A stretch of DNA of 53,406 bases, taken from the NCBI GenBank assembly GCA_900088475.1, contig FLMG01002427.1, positions 7,194 through 60,599 of the forward strand, written 5' to 3'. Position numbers and translations under genes: made by a program. Origin of the DNA: Hyphochytrium catenoides (taxonomy: Eukaryota > Sar > Hyphochytriomycetes > Hyphochytriales > Hyphochytriaceae). The notes beneath the pieces were generated by a model, which saw only the letters and a list, made by a program, of their open reading frames with translations, was not told the DNA's origin and searched no databases. Shown here piece by piece: positions 12,660-24,029 of the stretch; within the stretch, counting starts at the first letter, position 1; each line of letters opens with the position of its first letter.

Positions 12660-13040
12660 CTCTCTCTCTCTATCTCATATTTCTCTGTCTCTTTCTCTCT
12701 TTCTCTCTGTTTCTCACACTCTCACTCTGTCTCTTTCTGTCTTTCTGTTTATCTGTCTTTCTCTCTTCCTCTCTTTCTCTCTCTCTCTCTCTCTGACTCT
12801 CTCTCTGACTCTCTCTCGTTCTCTCTTTCTCTCTTTCTCTCTTCCTCTCTCTCTCCCTCGCTTTCCTTATTTCCTCATGGAGGTAGGGCAGACGCCCAGA
12901 GACACGTGTACATTCATTCTGAAGATTATCGCAGCTTCAGAATCAAAGAGCAAAACCTTTCTGATTCATTTTGCGACTCAACAATAGCTCCTTCTCTCTC
13001 TTTCTCTCTCTGTCTCTCTTTCTCTCTCTCTCTCTCTCTC
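12660..13040. repeat. (CT)n tracts upstream of MMS19
   Basis: Two CT-rich blocks, about 12660-12860 and 12990-13040, separated by about 130 bp of non-repetitive sequence. They lie just 5' of the MMS19 start and are pyrimidine on the coding strand. They may belong to its 5' UTR or promoter. Confidence 0.85.
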
Positions 13041-13253
13041 TCAATCTCTGTCAGTGCTCTGGAGAGGAGGGCTGCTAACTCTTGGACTCTCAACCAGAGA
13101 CAATCGGGAGGAGAAGAGCGAAAGAAGCCGTGCTGCTATATTTTTAGAAGAGAGAGAACGACCACAGCTGGGAAGGAAAGCATCTCTGCTGCCAAAAATT
13201 CTAGTTAGACTTGTTTCGAGCAGCAATTCGTGAAGAGAAGGTGGAGAAGAGGA

Positions 13254-16200
13254 ATGTCGCTGCAGCTCGATGCTCCTCTAGCGCCAGCTGTGGACGGCTT
13301 CATTAACCCAGAAAACGATGAAGCGGAGCACATCAAGCACCTCAACACTGTCTTGCTGCAGCTCCATCGGAACGTCAAGTTTGAGAGGCTTGTGGCGGAC
13401 CTAGGCCCATATCTCACCAGCTCCAATGACAGAACCAGGCAGAGAGCCACTCTCCTTCTTTCAGAGATACTTTCACGCCTCCCGGAGCTTCCTCTCTCGT
13501 CGTCCTCCCTCAAACACTTTACGGAATTCTTCTGCGCGAGACTGGGAGACTATCCTAGCGTAGGGCCAAGTCTTTCCTCTCTGAAGTCTCTCTTCAAAAA
13601 TCATTCTGCGAGGATGCCAGAGGTGCGGTTCCTTCTTCATCGCTCCCATCAGTGGCCGGGACGTCTGCTTTGGTCCTCCACTTTTGCTTCTCTTTGTACG
13701 TGGCCTCATCCAAAGGCTTCCTCCTCTCTAACCTATCGTCAGTTTCTGCCCGTCTTTCATGAAGAAGCTACTTTCCTTGTCCTCTGACCTTGTCTTTCTT
13801 TTGCTGCCGTAGGGAGAGGCCACACGCTGCCTGACGACATTGTTCAGCGGCATCCACATATCCTCTCTTTCTCAATCGTTGAGGCAGCAAAGCTATAGAC
13901 TCGTCTCCTGCATCTTCTCGTCTTCAGAGCAGTACCTTCAAGAGATCAAACAGCTGGGAAGCGAGGTAGTGAGCGGATGGATACAGGCTATGGAGGTACG
14001 TAGATGCCCAAGAGCTTCCTCATCTCACTTCTATCCTGTCAATGAGAGGTAGCCTTTCATTCTCTCTTCCCATCCAGTTGCCTGTCCGCTCTCATCGTAG
14101 CCTAAGTTGCCGTCCTTTGCATCTCCGTTTCGGGTTCATCTGGCAGGGAGAGAAAGACCCACGCTGCCTGCTAATCTGTCTTGAGGTGTCGAGGCAAATC
14201 ATAAAGAATGTAGAGGCGTCGACGCAGGTTCCATCGCTCTTGCAGGCGATGTTTGATGTCACCGCGTGCTACTATCCTATCACCTTCACTCCGCCACCGG
14301 ATGACCCTCATGGAATCAAGCCCGAGACCTTGACTAAAGCACTTAGGGAAGTCTTCGCTGCACATAAAAAGATGGCGCAGCACGTGATCCCCCTTCTTTT
14401 AGAAAAGCTTGATACGAGCTCAAAGGAAGCCAAGTCAGGTGAGGGAGAGCGAATTTATGATCGACAAGCAGTCTGGAGAGAGACAGAGAGTGAGAGAGAG
14501 AGAGTGAGAAAGAGAGAGAGAGATTTTATCACAATTGATTTTTAACAGGTCTACATTGTAGGCTGTGGGGACTCGGAAGCGTAGACTTTCTTCCTTTCCT
14601 AGTTGATGGTCTCTGCATTGGGTGTCATTTCATTATCACCTTTCCCTGTCGGATGCGCTGCTTTCCCTTTGCTTTCTGCTGGCTTTCTCCTCTTTAGAGG
14701 CCATTCGTTACAGTGGTTCCTTCGTGCCGTTCTCTCTCGCCTCCTTGTAAGCTTTCTGTTCTCTCCGATGAACTAATTACCGGCTTGTCAGATTCTCTTG
14801 AGACGCTTGCCCATTGTGCAGTTGCTTATGGAGTGACAGCAATGCTTCCGCACCTTAGACAAATTGCGGATGCGCTTTGCAGAGAGGTGAAGGGGCGCAA
14901 TCCGACTCCGATAGTTTCTCTGTTCATATGCTTTCCTTGCTCTTGAATCCTGCCTCTCTCTTCCTTCTGGTCTCCACTATTTAAGTTCATTGGCATGAGT
15001 GTGGCTTGATCACGACCCTCCCGGGGCACCAGTAACTCCTGTGCTTGTTGTTGCTTACGCTCACTTCCTGCCGTGAGATCTCTGACGCTATACTGGCTTG
15101 TACTTGCTCTCGCCACCAGATTTACACAGGCCAAGATAGTGAGATTGTGACTGAGTCCATTGAGGTGCTGAAGCAGCTCTCTACCCTGGTCGCCATCCAT
15201 ACAGAGGTAAGCTTTATTGCTTCAACTTCCTAGGAATCGCGTAGGAAGAGCGCCGCTGCGTGAGGCTAAGCTGGGTTGGTCCAAATAAGGAAGGGGAGAT
15301 GCGAGACATAGTCAGAGAGAGAGATTGAGGGAAAGAAGAAATATCAAGCCAGTTCAAATTGTGTGGCTTCCCTCATTTTCGAGTGCCCGCTTAGACTTCC
15401 AGAAGCAAGGACGCCTGGACGAAGTTTGTGGTCCCCATCCGAGATCGGTCGATCCAAGAGCTTCACGGCACGCCGGACTCACTCTTAGCCCGCTTAGCAG
15501 GCAGAGCCCTTCAGGTACTGTGACACCGAGACCAACCAAGGATGAGGTCGAAGTGGGTCAACGACGTGGGCTTAGAAATGGACGGGGACAACGAGAAGAC
15601 TCGACGACCTTGGGTGGGGAGAATAACAGCAGGAACCAGGCTGAGAACCCGCAAGAACAGAGAACGTCTAGGTTTCATCCATCTCGCAGATTGTGTGACC
15701 TAACTTCCTTTCTCACGCTGCAGGCGATCGCGCAGGACAACTCCTACGCCTTTTCTCAGGTCTTAAGTGCAGTAGTTCCTCTCTTGTTGAAGCACTTCCA
15801 TGGCACAGATAACAAGGCGCAGAGAGAGGCCGTTCTAGGACAACTAGTCTCCCTTATTAACACCATCGACAGGGGAGTTGACCAGGTCAGCTGCCATTGC
15901 TTTTTGGTTCTAGGTGCTCACTAGCTCCCTCGTAGGAGCTTGTTCATTTACATTGAGTTCTAGAGTCTTTGTCTTGTAGCTGAGGAACATCTAACCTTCA
16001 CTCACCCCTGCTCTATTCTCCTCCGTCCTACTGGTGCATATATACCTATCCTTCTCTCCTTTGCGCATATATCGCAGTCAAGCGATCCGCCGATGAAGCC
16101 ATATGCGCTGGAATTGGTGTCGGTGCTCTCTACCATTATGGAGGCATCCATTATCCCGGAGAAAAGGCGGTTAGCGGTGGAAGGTATCCGAGAATGGGCC

Positions 16201-19200
16201 TCCTACAGGCTTCTGGGAGCGAGGCAGGGCTGAGGATTGCGCGAGTCTAACTCTCTACTTCTTGTTTGCTATAGGTCTGTGTCATTTGACCACCTACCCT
16301 CCCTCTCCCCTTCTGGAGCTAAATATAGTGGAGGGCATTGTCCGTCAGATCTCCAACCGAGCACTCAAAGATTCATTCAGGGCCGTCAGGTTTGAAGTGT
16401 TTCTCGTTTTTAGTCGCTGCTTCGTCGCTCTGTTAGCCTCTCTATCCCATCCGCTGCTTTGTTCGCCTTCAATGCCCACTGTAGGCTGACTCCTCAATAT
16501 ATTGTCAGGGAGGAGGCCTTAGAGTCGCTAAAGCTGATTGCGGATAAGCGGCCAGAATATGAGGAGCTCGTCATTACTGTCTCGATACCAATTTTACTGA
16601 CTGTTGTCGATCCCGAGCCACCAGGTCTCAGCACATGGCTGCCAGATCCTAACCCCTTCCGTTTTATTCTTCTTGCTAGATCCTCAGCCTCAGGGTTCCC
16701 ACCGGTTGCACGGTTCTCACTGTGCCTACCCGCTCTCGTCTTTTGAAAATGAGCCTGCACTACGCAAACAAAAGCTCCTGATGCTGTCTGTAGAGCTTTC
16801 TTCTTCCCGACCCTACCTAGAAAGTTTTCTTACCTTCTGTGTAGTCTTGCTTTCTCCTTGCCTCAAGGTTCTTGTCTCACGTTCTGCTTCGAACTCTACA
16901 GAGTTGCCACAGCCTGAGGTTGTTCAAGAAACTCTCTCGGCCATCACAACGCTCTCTTCAAGAACGTCTATTTTCAAGAGAGTCATCCCACTGTTCTTGC
17001 GTCGGATATTTGTTCTGTACCATAGAGAAGGAGAAGATACAGGAACGGAAGGAGAAGTGATCTACCCAGAAGAAGAAAGAGGAAGCTTTACATTTGATCT
17101 TCGTCGTCCTTCTCACACCGTTTTATTGGTGAACACTGTGAACGGAATGGTTAAGACCAATCGGCACCTTACAGACTCTATGGACTTAGCTATACAAGGG
17201 GCTGAGGGTATGCAGATGTGACTGTGTGTCCTTTCTGCTCTCGTGCATTCTTCTTTATCGCTGTTTATGTTTGTGCGATTGCTTGCTCACCCTTATCGCA
17301 TGGATAACCTCTTGTGTCAGCGTCCTTTTCTTGAAGCAAGAAGCTTGTCTTGCTGTTACCATCTTTGGTTGGATCGAAATGTCCTGGGCGCTAGGATGAG
17401 GCTAAGTCTGTTATCTCTTGATCGCTACCCTCCACAGTGACAGTCCCTACAGAGGAACAGCATCGCTCGCTGGAAACAGTTCCCTTGTTCTCTGTTATCT
17501 TACAGAGTTGCAGGAACTGTGACAAAGCAGGAGTTGAAGTACCAGAGCAGATTCTTCTGCCATGTGCTTCAATGCTAGGCGTCATATCTCAGGTACTGCC
17601 CTCTTGCTCGTTTACGCTGCAATCACCCTTGTCTTCCTTCCCTTTTCTCTCCTTCAATCTCCTTGCCCTGTCTCGCGTTCGTTTCTCTCTTCTCTCCCTC
17701 TGCCTCTCTTGCTATCTCTCTCCCTCTTTCTCTCTCCTCTCTCTCGCTCTGTGTCTTACATCCCCTCTGCCCGTTATAAAGATCTTTCCCAATTCTTGCC
17801 TTTTGAATGTCGCCTCAGGTTGGAAGTCAGCAAGTAGTGTCTCCTTCTGCTGCCCTTTATCTCTTATCTTCTGTGAGATCGTAGCTCCTTTCCTTCTTGC
17901 CGCAATCTGTCTATGTCTTCTTTCTCCCTAGAGACGGGCACCTTGAAGCGGGCCCTACAAAAGAGCCTTGGCTAAGACACAATCGCTCAATTACTCTGTA
18001 GGGAGCGAGTGAGGATGTCCATATAGCTCTGGTAGAGCGAGTGATCCAAAGAAACTTCCTGCCTCCAGATGTAAGGGGCCCTCTTGTTCTCTAGCAAAAT
18101 TCTCGCTTTCTTCTGCAGTTTTCGGTCGAGTAGCCTGGACCTATCTCTACTTTCTGACAGCTGAACTATCAATGCTCGTGTCTTCGTAGCACGCTCGCTT
18201 TCGGCCGTTCTCGGCATCAGCTCCGCTCTCTCAACGGCAATTTGTGGTCATTTACTGCGCCGTGCTTCGATCTTTGAGGCCCGGGAGAGCGGTTGAAGGA
18301 TTGCAGACATGCTTGAAGACTATCATAGAGCGGTTGAAGGAGTGGACAGAGGCAAATGTAAGAGTGTACGAGGTATAGAGCAATGTGGACCTTTATGGAT
18401 TGAGGGGGTAGGGATGAAGAGAGAAAGCGAGAAGGCAAGGAGGGTAACTATATGAGCAGTGAATGCTGCTCTCTTTTCTTTGGGCCAGCTTCATGCTCGT
18501 GTTACCGCCGCACCATCTTTCATACTCGCTCCGCCTTTCTCTTCACCTCTCTCTCTCTCGCGCGCGCGCGCCCTCTTCTCTCTCTCGTGCGCTTTTCTCT
18601 CTCGCAGTCTCTCTCTCTCTCTCAGTCAGTCTCTTTCTCTCTCTCTCTCTCTCCGTCTCTCTTTATCTCTGTCTCTCTCTGTCTCTCTCTCTTTCTCTCT
18701 CACTCTCATGTACTCTTTTTTCCCCGCTGCAGATTGATGGACCCGATCGACTGTACAGTCTGCCAATGGCCCAATGCTTGGCTGCTCTGATTAACAAGAA
18801 GGAGAAGGTCCCTGCCTCTTCCCTCCCCCTACCTTCCTTCCACGCTGCTACTTACTCCTGATGTTCTAGCTTGCTGTCTACGCTTCTCTGCGATCCGCTG
18901 ATTCGTTGCTATTCGATTTGGCAAAAAACAGGGACAAGACCTTGATAACCTTCTTCGGGATACAATCGATGACTTCCTTTATCCAGCGCTAGGAAGAGGC
19001 TCAACCCCTCGCCATAATACGACCGCTCTCCTTCTTCTTAGCTGGTAAGCCTCGCCTCCTAGGTCTTCTCAACCCTATCCGAATCTCATCGTCTCTTTTG
19101 CGTAAAACACCGGCCTCCAGGATTGGAAAAGCCCTGATCCTTCGCGGCCACCCTCGGCGGAAAGAGATTATCACGGTCTTCACAGATTTACTTGCTCTTC

Positions 19201-20382
19201 CTGACGGTGACCCATCGTACCTGGTCAAGGTTGCATCTGCCTTTGAAGTCTTGATGGCTGACGACGATGTCTTCCTCAAGGCAAATGGTGCCATAGTCTC
19301 GGTAAGAACACACTCCTCTCTCAGGGATTATCGCCTTCCAGTACTTCTCGCCATTCCTCTGTCTTTTCCATTCTCCCTCATAGTATTGTCTTCCTTAGAG
19401 ACCCCGTCGCGGTCTGCGAAGTCATCTCTGGCTGCCACCACTGCCTGACGATAAGCTGTCTTACCCTTGATATCTACATAGTATTTACATAGTGACCCAC
19501 TCTTCCCGCTCTCTCGCATGATAAATGTTAACTTTATACGGCACGGCGATCTCTAGTCTCTCTACAAGCAGTGGGTGTATACGGAGACTGTCAATAAGCT
19601 CGTACAGTGCCTGAACTCGGCCATCTCCATGGAACAGAAACAACCCATTCTTCTCTGTCTGTCGGCAATAATAGTGAACGTACCAAAGGTATGGCTGATA
19701 ACCAAGCAAAGCTGTTAGTTGGGAGGGGTTCGTCTCATGCCGTAAGGAACGTGGGAGACATGAGGAACCAAGCGAGGAGTCCGTGAGACTACCTGGCCCA
19801 TGCCTTGCCTGATGGCTAATGATCTCTCGTTCTTTTCCACTCTCTCTTGCCAACTTTCCGTATCTAGGCGGTTCTAATCAATGAGACAGAGAAGCTAATG
19901 CCCCTCTTGATCACTGCTATGAGCTCGCCGGACGCTCACGTGCTACACTCCTCCCTTCGTACTTTCAAAGTTCTCTTGAAGGACTCGCTCACATCGGTCA
20001 CACATTACCTCAGCTCAGTTATCCCAATCCTTCTCTCTCTCGCGGCAGCCGCACCAAAGGTAAGCGCTTGCGTCTATCGTGTCCCGGAGAAAAGTGTTTA
20101 ACCTCTCTTAGGTCATTCCTGTGAAAGCCCAGATTCCTTTCCCAGCGGTCTGCTTGGCATCTAGCTCTTTGTTTGCCTCACATCCTAACCTTCTTTCTCT
20201 CTGTGTAGGCAATCGATCGGGTCACCGCTTTAGAGTGTCTGGAAGAGCTAACGAAGCTGCCAGAGCATAATATAGTCAAGTTTAGGAATGAGGTTACTCA
20301 GGGGCTCCTCTCCCCGCTAGATGACAAGAAGAAAGTAGTACGGAGGATAGCTGTCCGAGTGCGGAATCACTGGTTTATCTAA
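13254..20382 (+). CDS. MMS19: MMS19, cytosolic iron-sulfur assembly targeting factor
   Basis: HEAT-repeat adaptor of the cytosolic Fe-S targeting complex, which hands Fe-S clusters to DNA polymerases, helicases and other nuclear enzymes. Twenty exons join in phase (about 1143 aa): 13254-13622, 13813-13995, 14147-14438, 14792-14886, 15120-15206, 15395-15514, 15724-15885, 16078-16183, 16275-16389, 16509-16624, 16680-17207, 17438-17592, 18002-18070, 18190-18357, 18733-18807, 18932-19044, 19121-19301, 19557-19688, 19868-20059, 20209-20382. Diagnostic stretches are TACYYPITFTPPPDDPHGI in the N-terminal MMS19 domain and LLSPLDDKKKVVRR at the extreme C-terminus, both family hallmarks. Length is near that of the human protein (about 1030). 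The segment coded by exon 11 (16680-17207) aligns weakly with animal MMS19 and may hide a short intron near 16850. The start was chosen as the first ATG ahead of the conserved region; the frame upstream contributes no homology. Confidence 0.95.
18550..18712 (+). repeat. (CT)n microsatellite in an MMS19 intron
   Basis: CT repeats with a (CG)n patch at about 18560-18570 fill most of the intron between exons 14 and 15 and run to within about 20 nt of the CTGCAG acceptor. They extend the polypyrimidine tract of the intron. Confidence 0.9.
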
Positions 20383-20918
20383 CGAATAAATGCAATGAGC
20401 CGCCACAAACCTCAGCAAGACGGAGTTAGGAAGACTACGGAAGTGTAGATGCTGAAGGGCAATCGGAGGATAAGTCTCATCTGCGGTACATACCGAGATA
20501 GGGAGGAAAAATGACAGGAATGGACAACAGAGCAAATGCATTTGACGCTGGCTAGATGATAGCCTGTGGCGGGCAAGTAGAGAGAGAGCGCGAGACAGAG
20601 GAGAGGAAAAAGAGAGAGGCACAGACAGCCAGACTGCTCATTGCGCAGAAAATCACTCCGCCTCTGGGTCCTTATAATTGTCCTTTAAAAGAAAGAGAAC
20701 TCCCTTAGATGCTTAATCTAACTGTGTCCCCTCCCATAAGAACAATAACAAGGAAGAATCCGATGAAGCTTGGAGTTCCTGCCTATCTTCAGAGAGAGAG
20801 AACTGATTAGATCTTCCCCTCTCTCTCTCTCTTTCTCTGCTTCCCCATCATAATAAACCCTAAATGTCTGCCGTCTGCTGAGCCTCTCTGGTCATTTCCT
20901 GACGGAACAGAGCGCCGT
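20383..20918. other. Intergenic space between convergent MMS19 and RPS27
   Basis: 536 bp between the TAA of MMS19 and the TAA of RPS27. Contains a short CT run at about 20818-20836. No exon supported; both 3' UTRs must lie here. Confidence 0.6.
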
Positions 20919-21451
20919 TTAGTCAACCTTCTTGCGGAAGGAGCAGCCCTCGGTGAGGCGAGCCTTGCCTCCAGTTGGCTGGCAAAGCATGACAGAGCAG
21001 CTGCCGCAGAGAACAACGGTCTGGGCGTGTGAGAACACAGTGGTGCTGTACGAGTGGCAGATAGCAGCATTAGACTAGGTTAGCTATACTTTACAGAGCT
21101 TGACGTACATGTTGAAGCATCCTGGGCACTTGACGTCCATGAAGAAAGAGTTGGGGGACTGCACCAAGCGCTTGAGCTTGTGCTTCCGCTTCTCGTCAGC
21201 GGCAGATGGGTGAAGAAGATCCTTGACCTACATGCGCAGAAACAGTCAAACACACAGTCCCTAAACTCCACGAAGGCAAGAAGCTTCTCAAAAATATAAG
21301 ACTGGCAATCGCTAAATCTGCCAAAGTTTCAGATCTAGTTAACTCAGTTCTTCACGGTCTGTCAACTAACATGCACTTATAGCGGAACCAACCATCTCTA
21401 AACGCTCACCGCTATGACTACACATAAACCACCGACAAACAGCCTTACCAT
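20919..21451 (-). CDS. RPS27: Ribosomal protein eS27 (S27e)
   Basis: Structural protein of the cytosolic small ribosomal subunit. Three exons (21449-21451, 21109-21227, 20919-21045) give 82 residues, the normal family length. The zinc finger is complete: Cys35, Cys38, Cys54 and Cys57 (CPGC and CGSC). Conserved blocks include [32 protein letters not shown] and [15 protein letters not shown]. The first coding exon is exactly the ATG, directly followed by the GTAAGG donor. The next exon opens with VKDLLHPS, matching the family N-terminus, which supports this start. The second intron falls inside the Ile codon just after the first Cys pair. Confidence 0.97.
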
Positions 21452-22337
21452 GGTTATTGGCTGGTTGAAGACTCTGTAGCACAGCGACTTCTTATGCACA
21501 GCTTGTCAATGAGAGGTCTGGAGGGGAACTGCAGACAGACAAAGTGAAGGCTTCGGACCAGAGACCTCAAAGAGCCAAGCAGATTGCCTCAGAAAGAGCC
21601 CCAGCAGAGCTCCGCCCCCAGTGCCGCCAACCGCAATGCTCAGTTCAGTGGGCTCGCCGCCACTCCCCGCCATCCAGAGTGAGAACCCCCCCAACACGGG
21701 GTAGAGACGGCTACTGGACGGACAATGGTTATAGTATAACTCTAGGGAGGGCGCTACCCTATGATAATGGACGGGGGCCTTCACTTTTCTAATGTATTCC
21801 TAATGATCTCAGGACTTTGGTGTCTATATTAGAATAGATAGGGGTGAAATCGTGGATTATGGCTTCTTTCTAGTTTAGGTGTAAGGAAGCCGGTAAGAGA
21901 GCGTCCTCCGACACAACACAGACCTCGTACAAACGTTCCTTCCACCCTTTTCGTACAATCATTCTAATTCTGTCTTTGGGCGAACAACCCCACATCCTAA
22001 GAACAGCATCTAACATCGAACAACACTCCCCGTGATAACCGCTAACCGCCTTCAGACACCCAAATGTGGTCATACATACGCAACCTCGTCTGTATATACT
22101 GCGGGATAAAGTTAACATCGTACGCGTCCATTTGCTAAGCCTAACATTTGATAGCACAGGAAGTCTCCTAATAAGGCTGGCACTCAGCCAAAGGTCACAG
22201 GGCACGAAAGGAAGAGCAGCTTCTTCAGAACCAGCGCGGATCTTTCCTTGCAAGTTCTGACGGATGAACGGTGGTCTGCATCATCCTCAGCGGGAAGGCG
22301 TGCTGAGTAGTGAGAGCGCTGCCCCTTCTCTTTATAA

Positions 22338-22697
22338 TTGATACCTCTTCAAGGTTCTTCTTCAAGCTTCATTCAATGCGAAGCAGAGCGCTGTCACATT
22401 GCTAGCTGCCAGCTCGTGGGAGCTGGGTACGGGTATGTCGTCAGCGTTGAAGCTTCTTCTGCTTCAAGCTCCATTCAATCGAAGCGGGGCGCTCCCACAT
22501 TGCCAGCTGCTAGCTATCGGGGAACTGGGTGCGGGTATGTCTTCTACGTTGTTTCCCGGCTTGCCATGCCACAAGATACCATCACTCTCTGTGGTTGTGG
22601 CATTTACACTCTCTACTTAGTGGAAGGATTGGTGGCTGCTAACACGGCCAAGCTTTGGGAGAAGGTTCGAAAAGCATGGGCTTTAGGCCATGCCTGA
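22338..22697 (+). CDS. Hypothetical 119-aa frame containing the 34-residue repeat
   Basis: Open frame that includes both copies of the 102-bp tandem unit. The two protein repeats share SS..IQ..., a central Ala/Ser segment and a G.G.GYV ending. The ATG at 22338 is the first in frame. Nothing else supports translation: no homology, no clear splice signals, and an overlapping second frame is also open. Listed as a weak candidate. Confidence 0.2.
   Translation: MIPLQGSSSSFIQCEAERCHIASCQLVGAGYGYVVSVEASSASSSIQSKRGAPTLPAASYRGTGCGYVFYVVSRLAMPQDTITLCGCGIYTLYLVEGLVAANTAKLWEKVRKAWALGHA
22360..22563 (+). repeat. Two diverged tandem copies of a 102-bp unit
   Basis: The segment starting CTTCAAGCTTCATTCAAT at 22360 recurs 102 bp later as CTTCAAGCTCCATTCAAT, and the likeness continues through ACATTG, AGCTGC and GGGTATGTC to the end of each unit. 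The unit is a multiple of three and lies inside an open frame (22338-22697, plus), so a 34-residue protein repeat is possible. No family is recognised and coding status is unproven. Confidence 0.7.
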
Positions 22698-23084
22698 AGT
22701 GTCCTAGTGCACAGGCTGTCCTCTTCTCCCTTCCTCACCTCCCAACGAAAGACAAACCCGGCTGACTTATTAACTGGAGGGCTAGGCCGATAGAAGCTCC
22801 ATCGTAACCTTCATAAAGATATTCCTACTGTAAGAATAAAGATGGGCACTTCAGTATCTCCTGTCAACCGTGCCGGGGCTGCCGCTACCAAAAGCGACAC
22901 AGACCGTACTACCATGCTCTCCTAATAGACCAGCGTGAAGTGCAACTCATAGTGCGAGGACCTTTCTCTGGGAGTTGTTGCTAATATGCAAGAGGATGGC
23001 GTGCGATTTCTATAATATTGCTTCTTCTGCATCTTCTATTATAAGGTCACATAAAATAGATAAGCCCAGTGAGTTTGCCTCGCA

Positions 23085-24029
23085 TTAGTCAGAAAGCCGA
23101 CATGTCTCTCGACCAAGCCTCTCGATGTGTCTATCCCTTCTGTTCAGTTGAAAGCGAACCTCCGCCTTTATCGCGGGAAAAATTCTTTTGAAGGCTTTCT
23201 CTGAGAGAGGTGTCCCAAGCCGGGCACTTTTATGAAATGTACGGCTTGTGGCTAGTATTGCAGGGGTTAGGCCCTTGTCGGCCTGCTGACACATAGTAAG
23301 CAGAGCAGCTCGCCGTTGGGCTCTTCTCTCTTCAATAGGAAGGTTCATGTACGCCGCTTTGCTGTTCTCTTCTCTCGCCTGCTTAGCCCGCTTGGCCTCC
23401 GCCCTCGTCTTCGCATCGCGTCTCTTCCGGGCTGACTTTTCCTTCGCTTTCGTCAATAGACTCCTCAAAGCAGGAACCTCTCTCCTCTGCAAAACGTCCT
23501 TGATAAGGTATTGTCTCGTCACCATGCTTTCACTTGGTCTGGGGGTGCTAAAGGTGAGGACCTCTACTTCTCTAAAGGGCAGACCGTGCAGTACGCTCTT
23601 CAGCTCCGAAGCCTCATCTCGTAGATAATGCTCCCGCAAGAGGATTTCAGTGACTGTCCGTTCTCTGAGGCATTCCCAGCAGCTTCTGAGAGAGAAGGCC
23701 CAGTAGAATATCCGCACCGTGCCAGAGCCACAGAACATGCAGCCCACAGCGCCCATGAGGCTTAGTCTTAATTGAGGAGGCGGTCGGGCGCTCTCGCATT
23801 CTGCCAGCTGCATGCGCCATAGGTCTTTACCAGGGCCATAACCGTCTGCGGATCGCACTTTATAGATCTCCCAGGCACTGTCCCAGATCTCCGGATGATG
23901 CTTCAGAGCTTCGTGAAGCTTTTTGCAGACGCAGCTGAGTTTATTAAAAATCAAAGGATCCTCCCCGGCGTAGGTTATGCAGTTGACGAGGATCATTTTC
24001 AGGATCTCCGCTGGGAACTCAGAGAACAT
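23085..24029 (-). CDS. F-box protein with a CxxC-CxxC zinc knuckle
   Basis: Uninterrupted 314-aa frame, the only sizeable intronless gene here. Residues 3-52 fit an F-box: FPAEILKMILVN, a Leu/Ile-rich middle, then CVCKKLHEAL and PEIW. This suggests a substrate receptor of an SCF ubiquitin ligase. Two CxxC pairs (97-100 and 117-120), with an aromatic stretch between them, look like a small zinc site; similar F-box plus Cys-pair proteins occur widely in protists and fungi. Residues about 195-240 are very rich in Lys, Arg, Glu and Ala and are probably a charged helix. The target is unknown. The ATG is the first in frame and sits right at the F-box. Confidence 0.82.
   Translation of the reverse strand: MFSEFPAEILKMILVNCITYAGEDPLIFNKLSCVCKKLHEALKHHPEIWDSAWEIYKVRSADGYGPGKDLWRMQLAECESARPPPQLRLSLMGAVGCMFCGSGTVRIFYWAFSLRSCWECLRERTVTEILLREHYLRDEASELKSVLHGLPFREVEVLTFSTPRPSESMVTRQYLIKDVLQRREVPALRSLLTKAKEKSARKRRDAKTRAEAKRAKQAREENSKAAYMNLPIEERRAQRRAALLTMCQQADKGLTPAILATSRTFHKSARLGTPLSEKAFKRIFPAIKAEVRFQLNRRDRHIERLGRETCRLSD

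Larger units (their letters stand above)
11487..13253. promoter_or_regulatory. Divergent promoter region of PLD and MMS19
   Basis: The 1.77-kb space between the PLD start codon (minus) and the MMS19 start codon (plus) has no supported exon. It contains a GA tract at about 11957-12147 next to PLD and CT tracts at about 12660-12860 and 12990-13040 next to MMS19. No TATA-like or other core element could be assigned. Its role as a shared control region is inferred from gene orientation only. Confidence 0.5.
21452..23084. other. Spacer between RPS27 and the F-box gene
   Basis: No recognisable gene. The only notable structure is the 102-bp tandem duplication at about 22360-22563, listed separately. 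Short open frames on both strands show no family resemblance. The promoter of RPS27 should lie at the left end of this stretch. Confidence 0.5.

Noticed and set aside
16840-16870. Extra intron in MMS19 exon 11
   Set aside because: GT and AG signals exist, but the frame is open without splicing and homology is too weak here to decide; kept as one exon with a note.
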